Below, in pieces: positions 18,697-28,849 of a stretch of DNA of 64,000 nt. Source of the DNA: Parabacteroides sp. PFB2-10 (GTDB lineage Bacteria; Bacteroidota; Bacteroidia; Bacteroidales; Tannerellaceae); the NCBI RefSeq assembly GCF_029893085.1, contig NZ_JARXWI010000006.1, positions 124,001 to 188,000 on the forward strand, given 5' to 3'. Below the pieces are notes generated by a model. It had not been told where the DNA came from. It worked only from the letters and a program-made list of their open reading frames with translations, and ran no database searches. Within the stretch, counting starts at the first letter, position 1; each line of letters opens with the position of its first letter. The position numbers were made by a program, and so were the translations under genes.

Positions 18697-19806
18697 TTAC
18701 GATTTTTCCGAGTTGGTTTTATCGCATATTACATTAAACCATTGAATTGTAAGAGTTTTTTCCCCAAACAGTTCTTTAGCTTTCACTTTCGAATATTCAC
18801 CCATTAATATTAGTTGCTCGTTATTCACATCCAAGATATGATTTAGAGCAGATTTAATGCTATCAACATCATTCCAATCGCATAAAAAACCATTTTTTTC
18901 ATCGACTAATAAGTCGTAATCAGACACTCGACTCATGATTATAGGTTTGCCCAAAGTCATTCCTTCACATATTGCATTTGGCAAACCCTCAAATTGGCTA
19001 AATAATCCGACAGCATCTGCATGATTCATCTTTTCCACAATAGTAGCGCTTGCATCATTCAAGTATATTGTGGTATGAAGATTATATTTATTCACAAGCT
19101 CAAGCGCTTTGTTATAAAGCTGCATTCCATCTGATGCTGCTTGTTTAGATCCATACCAACGTATCGTTAATTGTTGCTTTTTGTCTTTGTTTAATAAGTT
19201 AACCGCTTCGATAACCCGTAAAGGATTTTTTAAGCTTTGATAACTTGCTGCCACGAGGATGTGGGTTTTTCCATCTTTGCGTAGATGATAGGTAGAATGT
19301 ATCTTAGGAATTGTTACGATATTGTAGATTACAACTAATTTTTTTCGATACTGAGGATAATATTCAACCCACATTTGACGAGCATTTTCCGAATTACAAA
19401 CAATAATATCAGCATACCGATTCATCCAAGCCCCGAGTCGTCCTCGAAAAGAGTTGAATTTTTCTTTTTTTGCACTTCTCTCGCTGGTTATCACTTTCCA
19501 TGTATGTCCTCCAATTGCTGCTAAGCAATTTAACAAATCCGGTGTATCCAAAAAGGAGACTACCGCTTGGTAATTCCCTGAGCGGATAAATTTTCGTATT
19601 TTCAAGATACGAATCAAGTAATTGCCAGGTGTTATCCAATGTATGGGAATATTATTATCGTTCAGCGGCTTAGAGAAAAAGTTATTTTTATGATAACACA
19701 AAACCTCCACGCTGATTCCTTTTTGTTTTAATAAAGGTGCTATGGTTGTAAGTTGCCTTTGTGCACCTCCAGAGCCGAGAGAATCAATCAAGAAAAGTGC
19801 CTTCAT
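18697..19806 (-). CDS. Glycosyltransferase, family 4
   Basis: 369 residues. The start MKALFLIDSLGSGGAQRQL and the later SQFEGLPNAICEGMTLGKPIIMS mark a GT4 enzyme. It overlaps the polymerase gene upstream by 4 bases and lies 3 bases before the next GT4 gene, so these are translated as a unit. Substrates unknown. Confidence 0.92.
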   Translation of the reverse strand: MKALFLIDSLGSGGAQRQLTTIAPLLKQKGISVEVLCYHKNNFFSKPLNDNNIPIHWITPGNYLIRILKIRKFIRSGNYQAVVSFLDTPDLLNCLAAIGGHTWKVITSERSAKKEKFNSFRGRLGAWMNRYADIIVCNSENARQMWVEYYPQYRKKLVVIYNIVTIPKIHSTYHLRKDGKTHILVAASYQSLKNPLRVIEAVNLLNKDKKQQLTIRWYGSKQAASDGMQLYNKALELVNKYNLHTTIYLNDASATIVEKMNHADAVGLFSQFEGLPNAICEGMTLGKPIIMSRVSDYDLLVDEKNGFLCDWNDVDSIKSALNHILDVNNEQLILMGEYSKVKAKELFGEKTLTIQWFNVICDKTNSEKS

Positions 19807-21173
19807 AAAAATTTCATTACTAAATACAAGAATAATAAAAGGCTATATACACACACATATTGTAGTTTTTGGTTTTTAATTTCTTTTTTTGTTAAAACAA
19901 ATTGGCTTTGAACAAAAAAGGCATATAAGACAGGATACATACAAACTAATCGCCTAGTGTTTATATTTGAAGAATTTAATAAAAGGAAAATCAAGAAAGA
20001 AAGTAACAAAAAAATTAGCATCAAAGAGGAATTTGATACACTTCGTTTTAATTGGTTAAAAGAAGAAAAAACCACATAGAACCAAAATAGTGGAGCAATA
20101 GTTCCAGGAAAAGAACAAACAAGTTGCAGAATTGATTTATCTCCAGAAAGAGGCGCCCAAAAAGGAAATGGGTGCATTTGAGAAAACATTGTTATAGCGA
20201 TTTGTTTTATACCATTCGGCAATGCATACAGAATTTTGCCTAACCCATCTGTTTCATTCGCTGCATCCTGAGTATACTCCAAATAATGTACCAAGGTTTT
20301 ATTAATTGATCCAAATCGGACTATCAGGTTTTGCCCAAAATAGAATAGAGCAAAACCAATAAAAACAAAGGTAGTCACATATAGTGTATTTTTATACACA
20401 TAATTATTCCCTTTTATAAATATGTAAACAAAAATAAATACACTAAAGAAAAAGCCTGTTTCGAGTCGAAGTTCTATGGCAACTGGTAATATTATAAACA
20501 AAAAGAGCAAGCGTTTAACAGAAAATGGCAGGTGAATTATATATATACCAACAGTAAACAGTAGTGCAATATGCATATCCCGAAGTACACACGGGGCATA
20601 CTCAAGCAAATAAGAACAAAACATATAAAGTATTGTATACTTAAATGCTTTTGTTTTATTTGTGTAAAATAAAAGTATTTTATATATAAACAAATTTATC
20701 AACAGAGCAACAAAAGCTGCATTAACTATCTGAAAAAGAACTGAATTGCCATCGAAAAAACAGTTTGCAATATAGGCTAATGATCCTGTCAGGAAATAAA
20801 AACCTTCTTGTTCAATATGTACCCTATCAATAAAACAAAGGTTAAAGATAGCAGAAATAGAATTGGAGTTTCCTAAAGCACTAGCCACTTCATAAAAGTG
20901 ATTTTGATCAGGATATTTGTAAAACGATCCAATTTCATTATAGGCAAAATTTGCTATCAATGCCATCGTCATATAAACAAAATAGCCTAAATTAAATATC
21001 GACAACAAATCACTTTGTTCTTTTCTATTCCCTCGAGACAACAATAACGCTAATATTGTTCCGGCAAGTAAGAAGAAAAATAGAAAAAACATAACAGCAG
21101 TACTTCCACTGTATAAAGAAATAACCACAGCGGTTATCATTGCTATTATTACGGGAATAGTTATTTTCATCAC
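19803..21173 (-). CDS. Polysaccharide polymerase, Wzy/EpsG-like membrane protein
   Basis: 456 residues with about 11-13 hydrophobic segments along the whole length and few recognisable motifs, as is usual for Wzy. CVLRDMHIALLFTVGIYI and IELRLETGFFFSVFIFVYIF carry charged residues in loops like EpsG-family polymerases. It probably joins lipid-linked repeat units at the periplasmic face. It is the only polymerase candidate in the locus. Very AT-rich. Confidence 0.8.
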   Translation of the reverse strand: MMKITIPVIIAMITAVVISLYSGSTAVMFFLFFFLLAGTILALLLSRGNRKEQSDLLSIFNLGYFVYMTMALIANFAYNEIGSFYKYPDQNHFYEVASALGNSNSISAIFNLCFIDRVHIEQEGFYFLTGSLAYIANCFFDGNSVLFQIVNAAFVALLINLFIYKILLFYTNKTKAFKYTILYMFCSYLLEYAPCVLRDMHIALLFTVGIYIIHLPFSVKRLLFLFIILPVAIELRLETGFFFSVFIFVYIFIKGNNYVYKNTLYVTTFVFIGFALFYFGQNLIVRFGSINKTLVHYLEYTQDAANETDGLGKILYALPNGIKQIAITMFSQMHPFPFWAPLSGDKSILQLVCSFPGTIAPLFWFYVVFSSFNQLKRSVSNSSLMLIFLLLSFLIFLLLNSSNINTRRLVCMYPVLYAFFVQSQFVLTKKEIKNQKLQYVCVYSLLLFLYLVMKFL

Positions 21174-21187
21174 AGATCGATCTATTA

Positions 21188-22216
21188 TTATATCTGCTTA
21201 GTATTTCTATTTTTTATCAGACTTTCTACTATCCAAGCTTGCGGATTAAGTTTACCCTCATGCCACTTTAAGTCCGATGACCAATATCCTTCGCATTTGT
21301 CATGCAGACTCATGAAAAAACCATAACCTATTTCGACGATTAGCGGGTTGCTTTCATCATCAAAAACAAAATCGTATGCAATACAATGACTTTTTATTTT
21401 TTTATTAATTTCAAACCCAATCTCCACACATCGAATGTCAATTTCCTCTTTTGTAAAAATAGGCATTCCGCTTCCAGATGCCCTAAAGTCGTTTTTACGG
21501 ACCAATCTTTTTATACCAAAAGCTTTATTTCCGACAACTACGATTCGAATATCATACTTATTACCAGGAATAAAATCTTGGAAGTAGGCATATCCTTTCT
21601 CTCGTGGCATCATTTTCGAGAACTTGGTTGGGATAAATAACCGTACAAACCCCTTGCATACCCCACAAAGAGTATCTTTCCCTGCTCTGTATTTTTTGAT
21701 TCGATCTTTCACGTAACCCACTCTGTCAAATTGTAAAAATCCTTTACCAAAGGATTTTTTTATGTATTTTTTACATTCGAAGTAAGAGCGTATTAGTTTT
21801 ACATTACTTGCACCGGCTCCCCCTTTCAGCTTAAACACTTTTGGGTAGCAGGTATTTTCTGCCCAAGCTAATGCTTCTTTTTTATCATAAAATACGTAGC
21901 TGGGCACAAACGGTGCTCCAATAGCTTCCAAAAGGTATTTTTGAGCTACTTTGTCATCAAAGTACCAACCCGTATTAAAGTCAGGAAATACTTTTTTGCC
22001 GGCTTGTTCTAAAGCAAATAGTATTTTCTTTGCAGACAAAACATCCTTATAGCTGCTATGATGATGATGCCACATAAAAACATCGTAGTCACTTAGTTGC
22101 TGAACGATATCAGAGTCATATGCATTTACAATCTTGTAATCGATCTGATTATTTTCACAATACGCAATCCAACGTTCTGAAAAACTTCCTTTATTATGAT
22201 GAATAGCTATTTTCAT
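21188..22216 (-). CDS. ATP-grasp-fold protein of the polysaccharide locus
   Basis: 342 residues. The fold is suggested by YPKVFKLKGGAGASNVKLI (ATP-binding strand), YFQDFIPGNKYDIRIVVVG (central sheet) and NPLIVEIGYG (Mg-binding Glu/Asn region). HWHHHHSS-like His run at VFMWHHHHSS is unusual. ATP-grasp enzymes activate carboxylates by acyl phosphate, so this one may attach an amino acid or amine to a uronic acid of the polymer; that is inference. It lies between a GT4 gene and the polymerase gene. Confidence 0.75.
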   Translation of the reverse strand: MKIAIHHNKGSFSERWIAYCENNQIDYKIVNAYDSDIVQQLSDYDVFMWHHHHSSYKDVLSAKKILFALEQAGKKVFPDFNTGWYFDDKVAQKYLLEAIGAPFVPSYVFYDKKEALAWAENTCYPKVFKLKGGAGASNVKLIRSYFECKKYIKKSFGKGFLQFDRVGYVKDRIKKYRAGKDTLCGVCKGFVRLFIPTKFSKMMPREKGYAYFQDFIPGNKYDIRIVVVGNKAFGIKRLVRKNDFRASGSGMPIFTKEEIDIRCVEIGFEINKKIKSHCIAYDFVFDDESNPLIVEIGYGFFMSLHDKCEGYWSSDLKWHEGKLNPQAWIVESLIKNRNTKQI

Positions 22217-22291
22217 TTAACAAAAATATTTACTCCTACCAAACTACATTTTATATATTCCCATTTTTAAGGCAATGTCTATTTCTACAAT

Positions 22292-23374
22292 CTATTTATT
22301 ATCTCTTTTCAGACTCTGAAACAAACCCTCCCACTTATTCACTATATTATCTACATTAAACATAGTAACACCCTTTACTGCTCTTAAAGACAAGGATTCC
22401 CTTAACGTACTATCGACTATTAATTGCTCCAACCCGTTCTTCATTTCAGCCATATTCTGGTCCTCAATAAGCAATCCGCTTATTCTATTTTCAATAATAT
22501 CTCTTGGCCCAGTATTACAATCAAAACTAATACAGGCACACCCTTGAGACATCGCTTCAATAAGGACCATAGGTAAGCCTTCATATCTAGATGATAAAAC
22601 AAAAATGGAACTTTGTCTCATAACTTCGTCTAAGTTCTGACAAAACCCTTTCAATTTAACAGATTCAAAAAGCTGATATTCACCTATCAGCATATCTAGT
22701 CTTTGAGTATCTCCGGATCCATATATTTCGAGTTCCCATTCGGGATATTTATAAGCTAATTCCGACCATATTTTTATTAAGTTATCAAATCCTTTGTGGA
22801 AATAGCGATCCAGACTGCCAATCGCTATAATGATTTTCTTTCGTTGAAGCATGTTGTTTTTTTTGTAAATAGGGAAAGAAAGAGGATTTGGCATCAGTAT
22901 TACATTTGTTAATTTATTCTTTAGGAACAGAACGTCACTTTTTGTCAATACAGTAGTAAAATTGGTTAGTTTATTAATATGTAATCTAGACATTTTTTGG
23001 CAGAATGACATCTTTTTTCCTATAAAATTAGTATGTTCTGATACTATTACAGGTATTGAAAGCCCCAAAGTAGACAATAACACCAGTGCATTTAGCTGCC
23101 ACATGAAGGAAATAATGATATCCGGATTATTTTTCTTTGCTATTTTATGTATATCTCTCATGTAATTATACTTCCTTAAAAGCCGATTTCTTTTCTTATC
23201 TGGGCTAAGATTAACCAATTTAACTCTATCGTCTAATTTGTAAGCTATAGGAAAAGATAAATTGGTAGCCAAAGTCACTTCATGGTTGCGCTTGATTAGC
23301 TCGTTACATAGAATTGACATCACTCTTTCGGCGCCCCCTCCTCTCATAGAAGAAATATAGAACAATAATTTCAT
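22292..23374 (-). CDS. Glycosyltransferase, family 4
   Basis: 360 residues. MKLLFYISSMRGGGAERVMS at the start and SSRYEGLPMVLIEAMSQGCACISFDC at the C-terminal site are classic GT4 motifs. It overlaps the flippase gene upstream by 4 bases. Strongly AT-rich, like its neighbours from 16 to 25 kb. Confidence 0.92.
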   Translation of the reverse strand: MKLLFYISSMRGGGAERVMSILCNELIKRNHEVTLATNLSFPIAYKLDDRVKLVNLSPDKKRNRLLRKYNYMRDIHKIAKKNNPDIIISFMWQLNALVLLSTLGLSIPVIVSEHTNFIGKKMSFCQKMSRLHINKLTNFTTVLTKSDVLFLKNKLTNVILMPNPLSFPIYKKNNMLQRKKIIIAIGSLDRYFHKGFDNLIKIWSELAYKYPEWELEIYGSGDTQRLDMLIGEYQLFESVKLKGFCQNLDEVMRQSSIFVLSSRYEGLPMVLIEAMSQGCACISFDCNTGPRDIIENRISGLLIEDQNMAEMKNGLEQLIVDSTLRESLSLRAVKGVTMFNVDNIVNKWEGLFQSLKRDNK

Positions 23375-24897
23375 TTTATTTTATTTAGCATTGTAGATAG
23401 ATAATTTTTGATATATTTTTTTTCATCCGCAGTAGAACCAAGAAGAAAAACGCAGATCAAAACAATCCCACAAATAACAACTATATTAAGTATCAGTTGC
23501 GGAATACTAGATATGTCTCTATTGTAAAAAATAAGATATACCGGAAAAAAAGAAAAAAGAAACACCAAAAACGACGGAAATACAACTTTTTTCAAATACA
23601 ACATAATAGAAACCCCTATCATCTTACTTGACAGCAATAGCAATACAAAGAGATTTACAACCTCTACAACTATCATTATTACAAAAACAATCTCTACCTG
23701 CCTGCCCGATTTTAAGAGAGCGTAAGAAACTGGCAATACTAAAGACAAAATTACAGATTCAGACATTTGATACATTTTCATTTTTCCAGCGGCCTTAAAC
23801 AAACTATCAAAACTCATATGAAACACCCTAACCAGTAAAAACAAAAGAATGAGGCGAACAAAACTAACGGAATTTGTTGGGATTTCTTCTAACCAAATAT
23901 CCAGAACTTCATTGGTGTAGACAAAAACGGGAAGCACTACAAACAAAGAAAGAAAAAAGCAAAATTTGGACGATAAAAATGCTAAATTAAACGACTCTAC
24001 TTTTTTGTTTTGAGCATATAAATGAACTATCTGAGGATTAGAAGATGTTTGAATATTTGAAAGAAAGTTAGTAACAACATATCGGACTTGATACGCAATG
24101 GTCCTTGCTGCGTTTAAAGCCGTTCCTCCAAACAAGTTCAATAAAATATTTACACCTTCATTTGTTAACGAAAACACTGTGTTTCCCATGAAATTCCACC
24201 CAGCAAAAACACTAAGCTCTTTAAATAATAATCTATCTTTTGTAAATCTGTAGGAGGCTTCCTTAAAATGACTCTTACAATACAAACAATTTATTAGACG
24301 AATAGTAAGTGAAACAAAAAAAACGAGAACAGCATAGACGATTAACTTATCTTCTCCAAAGAAAGGAAGAAGAAATATAATACCCAATTTAAGGCAGGAG
24401 TCCAAAATCGATAGATAAGCAAAAATATCCATTCTCTCTCGCGCGATGAGTATTGCATCGTATGGGATTGTCATCATTACTACAACTGTTGATAATATAG
24501 ATAAATGAAACACCCATAATGCAGCTGTAATTTTATCAGGGTCAATTATTAATTTGTTATGAATAAGCCACAGCCCGACTATCTCACAAATAATTACTAA
24601 AAAAATTGATAACAGAAATTGTATTGAAACCCCAAGGCTAAATATCTTTTGTAGTACTTCCTCATTGTTCCCTTTGCCAATCTCAAAATTAAGAAATCGT
24701 TGGATTGAAGAGGCGAAAAGCCCTCGTAAAGAGCCAAACATAGCCACCACGCCTCCAATCAAACCATACAAACCAAAAGCCTCAACCCCAAGCTCACGAA
24801 GCAAGATTCGAGATGTGTAAAGAGAGATTAGTGTGACTATTATTAATCGAAAGAAAAGGAATCTTGTATTTTTTGCTATTTTATTATAATTTGTCAT
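23371..24897 (-). CDS. Polysaccharide repeat-unit flippase (Wzx-like)
   Basis: 508 residues with about 14 membrane segments, MATE/Wzx superfamily. The N-terminus has TSRILLRELGVEAFGLYGLIGGVV, a hallmark of Wzx. It should flip undecaprenyl-linked oligosaccharide across the inner membrane. A fragment of a second, different flippase lies at 27169-27399, which suggests this one replaced it. Confidence 0.92.
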   Translation of the reverse strand: MTNYNKIAKNTRFLFFRLIIVTLISLYTSRILLRELGVEAFGLYGLIGGVVAMFGSLRGLFASSIQRFLNFEIGKGNNEEVLQKIFSLGVSIQFLLSIFLVIICEIVGLWLIHNKLIIDPDKITAALWVFHLSILSTVVVMMTIPYDAILIARERMDIFAYLSILDSCLKLGIIFLLPFFGEDKLIVYAVLVFFVSLTIRLINCLYCKSHFKEASYRFTKDRLLFKELSVFAGWNFMGNTVFSLTNEGVNILLNLFGGTALNAARTIAYQVRYVVTNFLSNIQTSSNPQIVHLYAQNKKVESFNLAFLSSKFCFFLSLFVVLPVFVYTNEVLDIWLEEIPTNSVSFVRLILLFLLVRVFHMSFDSLFKAAGKMKMYQMSESVILSLVLPVSYALLKSGRQVEIVFVIMIVVEVVNLFVLLLLSSKMIGVSIMLYLKKVVFPSFLVFLFSFFPVYLIFYNRDISSIPQLILNIVVICGIVLICVFLLGSTADEKKYIKNYLSTMLNKIK

Positions 24898-24928
24898 TTA
24901 GATAAAACTTTCTTGTAAAAGAAAATAC

Positions 24929-26188
24929 TTACAATCTTCCTTCAACTAACTCTTTCGACAAGCAACCCTTTACATCATAAACGACGCTCTTTCCTTTAAG
25001 CAAGGTAGGTATCTCTATCTTTTTTAATTCTTCGTGTGCTACCGCCAACACAACCGCATCAAATTTGTCTTCCAAGACTTGATTGCAGACTTCGATGCCG
25101 TACTCTTTCTTTACTTCTGCAGGATTTGCCCAGGGGTCGCATACGGTAATATTTAGGTTATACTCTTTTAAGGCGTGGATAATATCGATCACCTTGGTAT
25201 TACGCACATCCGGACAATTTTCTTTGAAGGTAAAGCCTAAGATTAGAATATTAGAATCTAATACCTGAATACCTTTTTTTAGCATTAGCTTTACGACCTC
25301 CGAGGCAACGTATTCACCCATGCTATCGTTTAAACGACGACCGGCAAGAATTATTTCAGGATGATAGCCATAACGTTGCGCTTGTTGAGCTAAGTAGTAA
25401 GGATCTACCCCGATACAGTGACCTCCTACTAATCCCGGCTTAAAAGGCAGGAAGTTCCATTTAGTGCCCGCAGCCTCCAGTACATCATGGGTGTCGATAC
25501 CCATGCGGTTGAAGATTTTGGAGAGTTCGTTTACAAAGGCAATGTTGATATCCCGTTGAGAGTTTTCGATTACTTTTGCTGCTTCCGCCACTTTAATGGT
25601 AGGAGCTAAATGGGTGCCTGCCGTGATAACCGAAGCGTAAAGTTCGTTTACTTTCTCACCTACTTCCGGCGTGGATCCTGAGGTTACTTTCTTAATTTTT
25701 TCTACCGTATGTTCCTTGTCTCCCGGATTGATACGCTCGGGACTGTATCCGGCAAAGAAATCAACATTGAATTTTAATCCGGAAGTACGTTCCACTACAG
25801 GGATACAATCTTCTTCGGTGGCACCAGGGTAAACGGTGGATTCGTAGATTACGATATCACCTTGGCTGATTACCTTTCCGACAGTCTCGCTGGCTTTTAC
25901 CAATGAAGTCAGGTCGGGTGTATTGTTTTTATCTACGGGGGTAGGTACAGTAATGATATAGTAATTGCAATTCTTGATGGCATCTATATCGTTAGTACAA
26001 ACAAAACCATTATTAATTGCCGATTGTAAAAGTTCGTCACTTACTTCCAACGTATCGTCGTGTCCCGCCATCAGTTTTTCTACTCTTTTTTTATTGATGT
26101 CGAATCCCACTGTGGGATACTTTGTGGAAAATAAGCGAGCCAAGGGCAAGCCTACGTATCCTAATCCTATAACTGCTACTTTTATCAT
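24929..26188 (-). CDS. Nucleotide sugar dehydrogenase (UDP-GalNAc/UDP-GlcNAc dehydrogenase type)
   Basis: 419 residues. It oxidises C6 of a UDP-hexosamine to a uronic acid with NAD. NAD site [48 protein letters not shown], and the catalytic Cys in [15 protein letters not shown]. The nearest named groups are WbpO/TviB (UDP-GalNAcA) and WbpA. The epimerase gene 4 bases upstream completes a WbpP-WbpO/TviC-TviB pair, favouring UDP-GalNAcA as product. Confidence 0.9.
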   Translation of the reverse strand: MIKVAVIGLGYVGLPLARLFSTKYPTVGFDINKKRVEKLMAGHDDTLEVSDELLQSAINNGFVCTNDIDAIKNCNYYIITVPTPVDKNNTPDLTSLVKASETVGKVISQGDIVIYESTVYPGATEEDCIPVVERTSGLKFNVDFFAGYSPERINPGDKEHTVEKIKKVTSGSTPEVGEKVNELYASVITAGTHLAPTIKVAEAAKVIENSQRDINIAFVNELSKIFNRMGIDTHDVLEAAGTKWNFLPFKPGLVGGHCIGVDPYYLAQQAQRYGYHPEIILAGRRLNDSMGEYVASEVVKLMLKKGIQVLDSNILILGFTFKENCPDVRNTKVIDIIHALKEYNLNITVCDPWANPAEVKKEYGIEVCNQVLEDKFDAVVLAVAHEELKKIEIPTLLKGKSVVYDVKGCLSKELVEGRL

Positions 26189-26192
26189 GTTT

Positions 26193-27164
26193 TTAATTAA
26201 TTCTTAATTTATTATAGTACCAATCTATGGCTTCCTTTAGTCCCTCCCTCATGGAATATTTGGGGGAATAGCCCAGTATCTTTTTGGCTTTGTCGATAGA
26301 GGCCAATGAGTGTGGGATATCACCCAAGCGATTAGGACCATGAATAATTTCTATTTCACTAATCTTAGCGTCATAGGGCGTAAGGTATTCCTTGAGGTAA
26401 GATACCAATTGGTTTAAGGTGGTTCGTTCACCATAAGCGGTATTGAATACCAAGCTGAAAGATTCTTCTGCTTTATATCCGAGGGCTAAGATATTCATAT
26501 CGATAACATTCTGAATATATGTAAAGTCCCGCGAATACTCGCCATCACCATTGATTGTTGGCGATTGATAGTTGATCAATTGTTTGATAAACAAAGGGAT
26601 AACGGCAGCATAAGCCCCATCGGGATCTTGTCGTTTGCCAAACACATTGAAATAGCGCAATCCAATGCACTGCATCCCGTAGGTTTTAGAAAACACATCG
26701 GCATACAATTCGTTTACATATTTGGTAATGGCATAAGGGGATAGAGGTTTTCCTATCACCTCTTCCGTCTTAGGCAAGGTTTTTGAGTCACCATAGGTAG
26801 ACGAACTAGCTGCGTAAACAAAGCGTTTTACTTTGGCATCGCGAGCAGCTATCAACAGATTTAGGAATCCTGACACATTGACATCGTTACTTGTGATCGG
26901 ATCTTTTATAGAGCGAGGAACAGAACCTAAGGCTGCTTCGTGCAATACAGCGTCTACACTTTCGCAAGCTTTTTGGCAATCGTCCAACTTCCGAATATCA
27001 CCAACTATCAGTTGAAAATTCGGGTTGGAATAGAAAGGAAGGATATTCTCCATCTTCCCGGTTGCAAAATTATCCAGACAAACCACCTGGTACCCTTTTT
27101 CTAATAAGGCTTCGCATAAATTGGAGCCAATAAATCCGGCTCCTCCGGTTACCAATATTTTCAT
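26193..27164 (-). CDS. UDP-sugar C4-epimerase (WbpP/TviC-like)
   Basis: 323 residues, extended short-chain dehydrogenase. [15 protein letters not shown] binds [13 protein letters not shown] holds the catalytic Ser and [15 protein letters not shown] the Tyr-Lys. It most likely interconverts UDP-GlcNAc and UDP-GalNAc for the dehydrogenase that follows. Its start lies 4 bases after a truncated flippase frame, which marks a recombination junction. Confidence 0.9.
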   Translation of the reverse strand: MKILVTGGAGFIGSNLCEALLEKGYQVVCLDNFATGKMENILPFYSNPNFQLIVGDIRKLDDCQKACESVDAVLHEAALGSVPRSIKDPITSNDVNVSGFLNLLIAARDAKVKRFVYAASSSTYGDSKTLPKTEEVIGKPLSPYAITKYVNELYADVFSKTYGMQCIGLRYFNVFGKRQDPDGAYAAVIPLFIKQLINYQSPTINGDGEYSRDFTYIQNVIDMNILALGYKAEESFSLVFNTAYGERTTLNQLVSYLKEYLTPYDAKISEIEIIHGPNRLGDIPHSLASIDKAKKILGYSPKYSMREGLKEAIDWYYNKLRIN

Positions 27165-27168
27165 TTTG

Positions 27169-27399
27169 TTATTTATTAGTTTTCATCCACACAAACTTAG
27201 CCGTATATCGTACAATCGCATTCCCGAATCCCAGATCAAGGATGGTTAAATAGGCAATGATCGATGCAACCAATGAATACAGGCCATATTCAGATTGCCC
27301 CAACATACGCAGTAGATAAGGTGTATACAACAACCCTACGGCTGTATTCAACCCTAAAACGACATAGGACAATAAAGCACCTGCTTTCAATTGGTTCAT
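27169..27399 (-). pseudogene. N-terminal fragment of a second Wzx flippase
   Basis: 76 residues. LSYVVLGLNTAVGLLYTPYLLRMLG and YGLYSLVASIIAYLTILDLGFGNAIVRYTAKF are the start of a standard Bacteroidetes flippase of about 480-510 residues, then the frame ends with VWMKTNK. It differs clearly from the complete flippase at 23371-24897. It is a relic left when the locus was rearranged. Confidence 0.85.
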
Positions 27400-27507
27400 A
27401 AGAAGAATTTGCTATTTCTCACTATTGCGCGAAGGCGCACGAAGTTTTATATAACACGGGAGACACAGAGGATTTAGTTTTTTAATCATTCCGTTAGACT
27501 ACGGGGA

Positions 27508-27626
27508 TCAGCACGGCAGCACCAAACGCGGGTTATAGTCAACCATCGCAATATAAGGATGAGTACGTAATATTTCTATTTCATCCAGGATTAAATTGTA
27601 GATTTTTGTAACCAAATGATATTCAT
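27508..27626 (-). pseudogene. Frameshifted RelE/ParE-like toxin remnant
   Basis: The ATG at 27624-27626 overlaps the antitoxin stop by 4 bases and reads MNIIWLQKSTI before a stop. A second frame continues as NLILDEIEILRTHPYIAMVDY to the stop at 27508. Joining the two by one frameshift gives a toxin-like N-terminus and helix, but the C-terminal half is missing. The toxin is therefore broken while the antitoxin frame is whole. Confidence 0.55.
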
Positions 27627-27871
27627 GAGGTATGCCTTTTTCGCATCTCTTCCTGAGTGGTAAAGTGTTTGCCATCTCCCTTTTTATATGCTTGGAGAGC
27701 ATCGGCTGCAGAAGAACGGAGCTCCTCTATAGAATGCATACAGGGATATTTGGGTGCAGTCAGCTTCTTTACCATTTGTGACAACTCATTCAAAACTTCT
27801 TCGCTATCGATATCGTTCAAAATGGTTTGCACTAACTCTGCCTTTTTTGCATTCAATTCCAGTAAAGTCAT
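27623..27871 (-). CDS. Putative antitoxin with a broken toxin partner
   Basis: 82 residues: MTLLELNAKKAELVQTILND, a helical N-terminal half with SEEVLNELSQMVKKL, then HSIEELRSSAADALQAYKKGDGKHFTTQEEM. The pattern fits small Bacteroidetes antitoxins that precede RelE/ParE toxins. An exact -7 box is 17 bases upstream. It sits between the flippase relic and the AbiEii pair. Confidence 0.65.
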   Translation of the reverse strand: MTLLELNAKKAELVQTILNDIDSEEVLNELSQMVKKLTAPKYPCMHSIEELRSSAADALQAYKKGDGKHFTTQEEMRKRHTS

Positions 27872-27887
27872 AGCTGTTTATTTTATA

Positions 27888-27895
27888 CAAATATA
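27888..27895 (-). promoter_or_regulatory. -7 box for the antitoxin gene
   Basis: Leftward TATATTTG, exact TAnnTTTG, inside TACAAATATACTA, a context also found before the antitoxin at 12472-12693. Confidence 0.48.
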
Positions 27896-27995
27896 CTATT
27901 TTAATGGTTAATTGCTTAAAACCACAAGGAATTTCTTTTACTTGGCGTGACTTGGTGCGACTTGGTGGTTAGGTTATTTTTTACCACGAAGGGGT
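27893..27995. repeat. Direct repeat, right of antitoxin, copy 1
   Basis: About 100 bases beginning TACTATTTTAATGGTTAATT and ending with TTTTTTACCACGAAGG. It recurs with few changes at 29220-29325. The two copies have the same orientation and bracket the AbiEii pair and its neighbours. Confidence 0.82.
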
Positions 27996-28030
27996 TACTA
28001 ATGGTGAATTATGAATTTCTAATTATGAAT

Positions 28031-28150
28031 CGGAGATCGCTTAGCGAAGCATAAAGCAATCGAAGATCGCTCTCCCACCACCCCACCGTTGCAAGCAACG
28101 GTCCACCCCCTCCTCAGGCAGGAGGGGAGCTTTAAGGAGTTTTAGGTAGT
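28031..28150. repeat. Composite GC-rich palindrome block
   Basis: Gap 27996-28234 holds no gene. This block has ATCGCTTAGCGAAGC, a CCACCCCACC + GTTGCAAGCAAC + GGT hairpin, then CTCCTCAGGCAGGAGGGGAG. It is a degraded relative of the leaders at 47991-48295 and 54633-54932. Another ACTTGG...ACCACGAAGG unit follows at about 28160-28230. Confidence 0.75.
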
Positions 28151-28234
28151 TTTCTTCTACTTAGTGCGACTTGGTGATACTTAGTGGTTAGTTTCTTTAC
28201 CACGAAGGGGCGCGAAGGCGCACGAAGGGGGGAT

Positions 28235-28849
28235 TTACTTAAAGCTTCGAATGCATTCTTGTATGGTGGACTTCACTGTTAGCCAATCCACTTTTTGAAA
28301 TAATTTGGGCATTGGGTCGCTTTCCGCATCTTCAAAATAGGAGAGGCTTCTGATAACATTAAAAAGAGAACCGTCCCGATATTTTTGCGTATAAAACGTA
28401 CACATTTCTTCTAAAGAGAACATTTGAAGCAGAAAATAAATATCCATAAAATCCTTCTTCGTACCCCGGTTGGTAATAGCGGATAATTTCATTGCCGCTA
28501 TATCTTTCAGCCCGGCCATTCGTACTCCTTCCGTTTCAACGGGTGGCTCTATCCACTCATAGGGATAATTTACGATATCTACTTTTACGCCGTTTATTTC
28601 CAATACTTTTATCACTCTTTTGTCATACTTCAGAACAACCTGAAAGAAATCAGTTTCTAAGGAGTTCATTATTTGAAGCGTTTCAAAATTATGTTTCCCA
28701 AAAAAGTCCAGATCAATAGAAAAGCGATGCCCTATTTGCAAAGCAAGCGCTGTGCCTCCTACTAAACGAAAAGAATGAAACAAGGGGATCTCTTGTATCT
28801 TCTTTAAAAGTTCCAGTGTGGATTCTTCGACTGTAATTGTTTGTAGCAT
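28235..28849 (-). CDS. Nucleotidyltransferase of the AbiEii/AbiGii toxin family
   Basis: 204 residues. FRLVGGTALALQIGHRFSIDLDFF matches the GG[TS]x9-13[D/E]h[D/E]h nucleotidyltransferase motif; MAGLKDIAAMKLSAITNRGTKKDFMDIYFL is the conserved AbiEii C-terminal block. Members act as toxins by modifying nucleic acid in type IV toxin-antitoxin systems and can give phage defence. It overlaps the upstream partner gene by 46 bases. It lies in the middle of the polysaccharide locus between direct repeats. Confidence 0.88.
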   Translation of the reverse strand: MLQTITVEESTLELLKKIQEIPLFHSFRLVGGTALALQIGHRFSIDLDFFGKHNFETLQIMNSLETDFFQVVLKYDKRVIKVLEINGVKVDIVNYPYEWIEPPVETEGVRMAGLKDIAAMKLSAITNRGTKKDFMDIYFLLQMFSLEEMCTFYTQKYRDGSLFNVIRSLSYFEDAESDPMPKLFQKVDWLTVKSTIQECIRSFK

